Position numbers and translations under genes: made by a program. From Nitrospiraceae bacterium (GTDB taxonomy: Bacteria > Nitrospirota > Thermodesulfovibrionia > UBA6902): DNA of 37,136 nucleotides. Positions within the stretch are counted from its first letter, which is position 1, and every line of letters starts with the position of its first letter. Where the stretch lies: contig QZIL01000078.1 of the NCBI GenBank assembly GCA_003599025.1, positions 1 to 37,136 on the forward strand. Reading direction: 5' to 3'. A model generated the notes under the pieces. That model did not search any database. It was not told the origin of the DNA and worked only from the letters and a program-made list of their open reading frames with translations. Shown here piece by piece: positions 33,690-37,136 of this stretch.

Positions 33690-33707
33690 GTGCTGAGGAG
33701 ACGTTAT

Positions 33708-35030
33708 ATGGCAAGAAATGATAAAGTTTGTGTTTTGGGCATGGGTTTTATCGGGCTGACACTCGCCGCTACACTGGCTGAGGCTGGAAACGATGTCCTC
33801 GGGGTGGATGTGATTCCGGAAGTCGTGGACTCACTGAAGGCGAAAAAGTGCTATTTCTTTGAGCCAGGACTTACAGAGGCCGTTAAAAAATACGGTGGGA
33901 AAAACTTAAAGTTCTCGACTGTGATATCAGACAAAACATGCAACTACTATGTAATATGCGTAGGCACTCCCATTGATCAGGCAACAGCCAAGCCAAGGCT
34001 TGAATACATTGAAAATGCAGCACGAAGCATTCTGCCCTTTCTCAAAAAAGGAGACACCATTATTTTGCGGTCAACCGTTCCTGTGGGAACATCTCGCAAT
34101 CTTGTAGCAAGAATGATTGAAACGGAAACGAACCTGTCCCCGGGAAAGGACATCTACTTCGGCTTTGTGCCTGAGCGTACAGTTGAGGGTAATGCCATGT
34201 ATGAACAGAAATTTATTCCTCAGATGGTCGGTGCCCTGAACAAGGAAAGCGCGAAGAAGATAGCCCGGCTCTTCGGCACATTTAACAAGCAACTGATACA
34301 TGTCCCTGATATAGAGCACGCGGAGCTGTGCAAGATTATTGACAATACGTATCGCGATGTTACCTTTGCCTATGCCAACCAGATGGCGATGATATGTGAA
34401 GAACTGGGACTGGATTTCAATATAATCCGCCAGACCTGCAATTACAAATATTCCCGTAATAATATCCCTTCTGCGAGTCCAGGGGTAGGTGGTGCCTGTC
34501 TTACCAAAGACCCCTATATACTTATTGATCTCTGCAACAAGCTTAATATCAACATGGAGCTGATCAAGTCAGCCAGGGCTATAAATGAAGTGACGGTATT
34601 TAATCTGGCCAAAAAGGTACTTCATCGTCTTACGGCTCTTGGGAAAAACATCTGCGCCTCCAAAATATTTATAATGGGTTTTGCATTTAAGGGTGACCCT
34701 GAAACAAGCGATATGAGGTTCTCTACAACTATTGATCTGGTAAATTACCTTAAGCCTTTCTGCTCAAACCTGTTTGGCTACGATGCAGTAGTGGATACGA
34801 AGCAGATTGAAGCTATTGGGGTAAAATACTGTTTAATAGAAGAAGGCTTTAAGGGGGCGGACGTAGTCCTTATTATGAATTCCCATGAGAGCCACATGGA
34901 TTTAAACATTAAGAAACTTGCAGCACGGGCCAATGACTCCCTTATCTTTATAGATTGCTGGAATCTGTACGATAAGAATAAAATAGCAAAATATAAAAAT
35001 ATCATCTATAGCAGTGTTGGTATATACTAA
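33708..35030 (+). CDS. Nucleotide-sugar dehydrogenase (UDP-Glc/GDP-Man family, WecC-like)
   Basis: The 440-residue protein has an N-terminal Rossmann fold (VLGMGFIGLTLAATLAEAG), then VICVGTPID, RSTVPVGTSR, FVPERTVEGNA, the central helical dimerisation segment, and the active-site region PGVGGACLTKDPYIL with the catalytic cysteine. The C-terminal domain has FAFKGDPETSDMR. PERTxEG and PGVGG resemble the WecC branch, which oxidises UDP-ManNAc-type sugars to uronates in two NAD-dependent steps. The usual GGHC is GGAC here. ATG 33708 is used because AGGAG sits 8-12 nt upstream. Confidence 0.93.
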   Translation: MARNDKVCVLGMGFIGLTLAATLAEAGNDVLGVDVIPEVVDSLKAKKCYFFEPGLTEAVKKYGGKNLKFSTVISDKTCNYYVICVGTPIDQATAKPRLEYIENAARSILPFLKKGDTIILRSTVPVGTSRNLVARMIETETNLSPGKDIYFGFVPERTVEGNAMYEQKFIPQMVGALNKESAKKIARLFGTFNKQLIHVPDIEHAELCKIIDNTYRDVTFAYANQMAMICEELGLDFNIIRQTCNYKYSRNNIPSASPGVGGACLTKDPYILIDLCNKLNINMELIKSARAINEVTVFNLAKKVLHRLTALGKNICASKIFIMGFAFKGDPETSDMRFSTTIDLVNYLKPFCSNLFGYDAVVDTKQIEAIGVKYCLIEEGFKGADVVLIMNSHESHMDLNIKKLAARANDSLIFIDCWNLYDKNKIAKYKNIIYSSVGIY

Positions 35031-35083
35031 ATTTAATCACTTTGTTTGTCCGGCAAATGTAATTTCTATTGTACGTACAGGGA

Positions 35084-35848
35084 ATGACTGAAGACGAAAT
35101 AAAAAAAGACAATAAACTGTTAACGCTAATCATGCCGGTGTACAATGAAGGTGATGCGGTCATCCCTGTCATCTCCACGCTGTTCCTCACAGTCCATTGC
35201 CCTCTGAAGATTATCGTGGTACACGATTCACCGCAGGATGCTACAGTAAAGACCGTAAATAAATTACAGAAATATTTTGACGACCTCTATCTTGTTCAGA
35301 ACAAATGGAGCAACGGCGTGCTTAATGCAATAAAGACCGGATTTGAGACCGCTGATACCCCTTATGTAGGGGTGTGGGTGGCCTACCACCTAGACCCCTT
35401 CGGGATTGTCAATGCTATGATAGAAAAACTGGAAAATGGCTGCGACCTCGTATCAGCCAACCGGTTTACAGTCGACAGTTCAAGGGCAAGGGGGAATACA
35501 ACAAAAAAGCTCCTCTCACATGGGGCAAATATGGTACTGAATAAAATCATCGGAATGCCCATATCAGACATTACGACTTCAATTAAAGTCTATAGAAAAT
35601 CTATGCTGGATTCAATTGAAATTGAAACGGTAGTCAATGGTGGATGGGCTGTTAATTCGGAACTGGCAATAAAGGCCGCTATGAAAGGTTACCGTATGGA
35701 TGAAATCCCCCTTGAGAAAAAAAATATTACCCTTGTTCATGGATTGACAAATTTTAAAGTGCTTAAGCAACTCCCGACATATTTCCATTGGCTGTTTATC
35801 GGTTGGAAAAATAGAAAATTAATAAAATCATATTTACAGAAAAATTAA
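35084..35848 (+). CDS. GT2-family glycosyltransferase-like protein, DxD motif not found
   Basis: The 254-residue protein is related to dolichol-phosphate mannosyltransferase-type GT2 enzymes: LTLIMPVYNEGDAV, IIVVHDSPQDATV, VQNKWSNGVLNAIKTGF, and LVSANRFTVDSS. The usual DxD (MDADLQHDP-like) position reads VWVAYHLDPFG, so the metal-binding acidic pair is missing. It may be inactive, have a different mechanism, or be a subfamily I do not know. It lacks the C-terminal membrane helices of many family members. ATG 35084 (MTEDEIK) is chosen; a TTG lies five codons upstream. Confidence 0.82.
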   Translation: MTEDEIKKDNKLLTLIMPVYNEGDAVIPVISTLFLTVHCPLKIIVVHDSPQDATVKTVNKLQKYFDDLYLVQNKWSNGVLNAIKTGFETADTPYVGVWVAYHLDPFGIVNAMIEKLENGCDLVSANRFTVDSSRARGNTTKKLLSHGANMVLNKIIGMPISDITTSIKVYRKSMLDSIEIETVVNGGWAVNSELAIKAAMKGYRMDEIPLEKKNITLVHGLTNFKVLKQLPTYFHWLFIGWKNRKLIKSYLQKN

Positions 35849-35894
35849 CCAAATTAATGGAATATCTTTTTATTAGTGTTTTTCTAAGGTTCTA

Positions 35895-36752
35895 ATGACC
35901 AATAGCAAAAAGGCAAAACTGGTATCTATAATAATAAGAACAAAAAATGAAGAACGATTTATTGGACAAACATTATCTGTTATTTATTCTCAAACATATA
36001 ATAACTTTGAAGTCCTGATTATTGATTCGGGGTCTTCAGATAGAACAATCGAGATAGCAAAAAAATATGCTGTTACTGTTTTTGAGATCAAACCGGAAGA
36101 GTTTACTTGGGGATATGCTTTGAACTATGGCTTTGTAAGGGCGCATGGAGAATATATAATCTGTTTGAGCGCACACGCTTTGCCGTTATCAGATAACTGG
36201 CTCGAAATAATAATTGATAATTTTAAAGATGAGTGCGTTGCTGCCGTGATGTGCAACACCCTGCCGTGGCCAGACTGCAATCCATTTGACAGACGGGGGT
36301 TATTAAAAAAATTTAATATCCGAAAACAAGATCTTAAGGTAGGTGGGCCATATATTTTTGGGAATGTAAGTTCAGCAATAAGAAAAAATGTATGGGAAAA
36401 AATACATTTTGACGAATCGTTAACCTATTGTGAAGATGAAGAATGGATGAGACGAGTTAAAAGATTAAACTATAAGGTGATATATGAACCAGAAGCAAAG
36501 GTCTATCACTCTCACAATGAAAATCTAAAAGGGATTCATAAGAGAGCTTTTTCGCAAGCATATGCCGTTACAACCCTCAAATTCGAAGAAATTACATTGT
36601 GGAATATTTTTTTTGAGGTAATTGCAGGATCACTGTATGATATGTTGTATGTTCTTATTAAATTTGAGAATCTAAAATGGTTTTTGTTTGCACCACTCAG
36701 AAGAATTGTTATAGGTTATGCAAAACTAAAAGCAGTATTAATGGCCAAATAA
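35895..36752 (+). CDS. GT2-family glycosyltransferase
   Basis: The 285-residue protein has SIIIRTKNEERFIGQTLSVI and VLIIDSGSSDRTIEIAKKY at the nucleotide-sugar binding end. The central position reads ICLSAHALPLSDNWL, the S-x-H-A variant seen in a rhamnosyltransferase-like GT2 subfamily. Further on it has FGNVSSAIRKNVWEKIHFDE and CEDEEWMRRVKR, the probable catalytic acidic pair. It would transfer a sugar from an NDP donor in the cytoplasm. AAGG precedes the ATG. Its AT-rich composition again matches the foreign-looking part of the island. Confidence 0.88.
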   Translation: MTNSKKAKLVSIIIRTKNEERFIGQTLSVIYSQTYNNFEVLIIDSGSSDRTIEIAKKYAVTVFEIKPEEFTWGYALNYGFVRAHGEYIICLSAHALPLSDNWLEIIIDNFKDECVAAVMCNTLPWPDCNPFDRRGLLKKFNIRKQDLKVGGPYIFGNVSSAIRKNVWEKIHFDESLTYCEDEEWMRRVKRLNYKVIYEPEAKVYHSHNENLKGIHKRAFSQAYAVTTLKFEEITLWNIFFEVIAGSLYDMLYVLIKFENLKWFLFAPLRRIVIGYAKLKAVLMAK

Positions 36753-37039
36753 AACTATGATGATTTTTTCTATGTGTTATCGGCACGTCATTTATCTAAT
36801 TGTATATGATTCTAATATTAAAGCCTGATAGTGCCGCACGGTAATCAGTATGCTTGACGAACTTAGGATATCAATATTATTGCAAAGTTAGTAATTTTAG
36901 GCGGTAGACTCTTTTCCTGCTCTACCTACATCTCGCATCAATTAATTTAGAATAAATCTCAATGGAAAAGGGAGCATTGAACTCGTTGCAGTTCCGGAGC
37001 AGCGGTGTAAGTACACAACGATCTGAGATATAAGTTAAC
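36753..37039. other. AT-rich intergenic region before IS element
   Basis: About 287 bp with no recognisable gene. The only structure I see is a short hairpin GAACT/AGTTC near 36979-36994. The region ends at the inverted repeat of the IS element. Confidence 0.5.
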
Positions 37040-37136
37040 TGGACTACCCCCAGCTATAGTGCCAGTTTAAGTTAGAGTTTTCCAGTAAAATCCACTGCTT
37101 CTTTCTGTGCAAATTCCTTTGGTGTCAGAAAATCCA
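37040..37136 (-). mobile_element. IS3-family element, right end (partial, cut by window edge)
   Basis: TGGACTACCCCC begins at 37040, matching the style of IS3-family terminal repeats, and is followed 20 bp later by the stop codon of a minus-strand transposase frame. The element runs off the right edge of the window. Confidence 0.7.
37072..37136 (-). CDS. IS3-family transposase OrfB, C-terminal fragment (partial)
   Basis: On the minus strand the last codons of the frame read DFLTPKEFAQKEAVDFTGKL before a TAA at 37072-37074. LTPKEFA is the usual phrase near the C terminus of IS3-family OrfB DDE transposases. Only about 20 residues are inside the window, so the family but not the element can be named. 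Confidence 0.7.
   Translation of the reverse strand, partial: DFLTPKEFAQKEAVDFTGKL

Noticed and set aside
1-37136. CRISPR array, tRNA, rRNA or riboswitch
   Set aside because: No regularly spaced direct repeats, no tRNA-like T-loop sequences in a cloverleaf context, and no conserved riboswitch cores were seen by eye. A covariance-model scan would be needed to be certain.

Overview
The window looks like chromosomal DNA of an anaerobic Gram-negative bacterium. It has genes for quinone biosynthesis (ubiX, menG), an outer-membrane DUF3187 protein, a decayed multiheme cytochrome c, a hybrid PAS histidine kinase with an HD-GYP partner, and dispersed palindromic repeats between genes. The mix suggests Nitrospirota (Thermodesulfovibrionia-like) or a former deltaproteobacterial lineage. 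No rRNA or other decisive marker is present, so this placement is tentative. I saw no tRNA, rRNA, CRISPR array or riboswitch.

Positions 1-18814 are a compact housekeeping region in several short operons: icd and a CorC/CNNM protein (minus strand); a REC-PAS-kinase-REC hybrid and an HD-GYP regulator (plus); menG, a stand-alone LigD-type 3'-phosphoesterase, rsmG and ubiX (minus); uvrC and an aminoglycoside-phosphotransferase-fold kinase (plus); an inositol-monophosphatase-family gene and a 51-residue Cys-rich mini-protein (plus); a zf-TFIIB protein (minus); an unknown 116-residue protein (plus); a divergent phosphoglycerate kinase, DUF3187 and a PD-(D/E)XK-like protein (minus); and cysC and yjbQ (plus). 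Four of these genes (menG, uvrC, pgk, cysC) have a consensus or near-consensus -10 box only 5-8 bp before the start codon and no Shine-Dalgarno sequence, which suggests leaderless mRNAs.

Positions 18815-20276 hold a multiheme cytochrome c pseudogene. Its reading frame is broken several times, but its signal peptide and heme motifs can still be recognised.

Positions 20277-36752 are a surface-glycan island, visibly more AT-rich in several genes. It encodes two polytopic membrane glycosyltransferase-like proteins (GT39-like and GT87-like), three SAM methyltransferases, a SPASM radical SAM enzyme, a B12-binding radical SAM enzyme, a DegT-family sugar aminotransferase, a NodU/CmcH carbamoyltransferase, a NUDIX hydrolase, an SDR sugar epimerase, a nucleotide-sugar dehydrogenase and two GT2 glycosyltransferases. 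Together these could make, oxidise, aminate, methylate and carbamoylate nucleotide sugars and assemble an O-antigen or exopolysaccharide. An IS3-family transposase remnant lies inside the island at about 28.1-28.4 kb. The terminal repeat and transposase 3' end of another IS3-type element enter at the right edge, so the island has probably been shaped by transposition.

I found no self-evident new defence or mobile system. The most interesting items are the leaderless promoters, an 81-bp repeat inserted in frame into the catalytic loop of a kinase gene, the 51-residue eight-cysteine protein, the divergent PGK operon, and the paired radical SAM enzymes in the glycan island.
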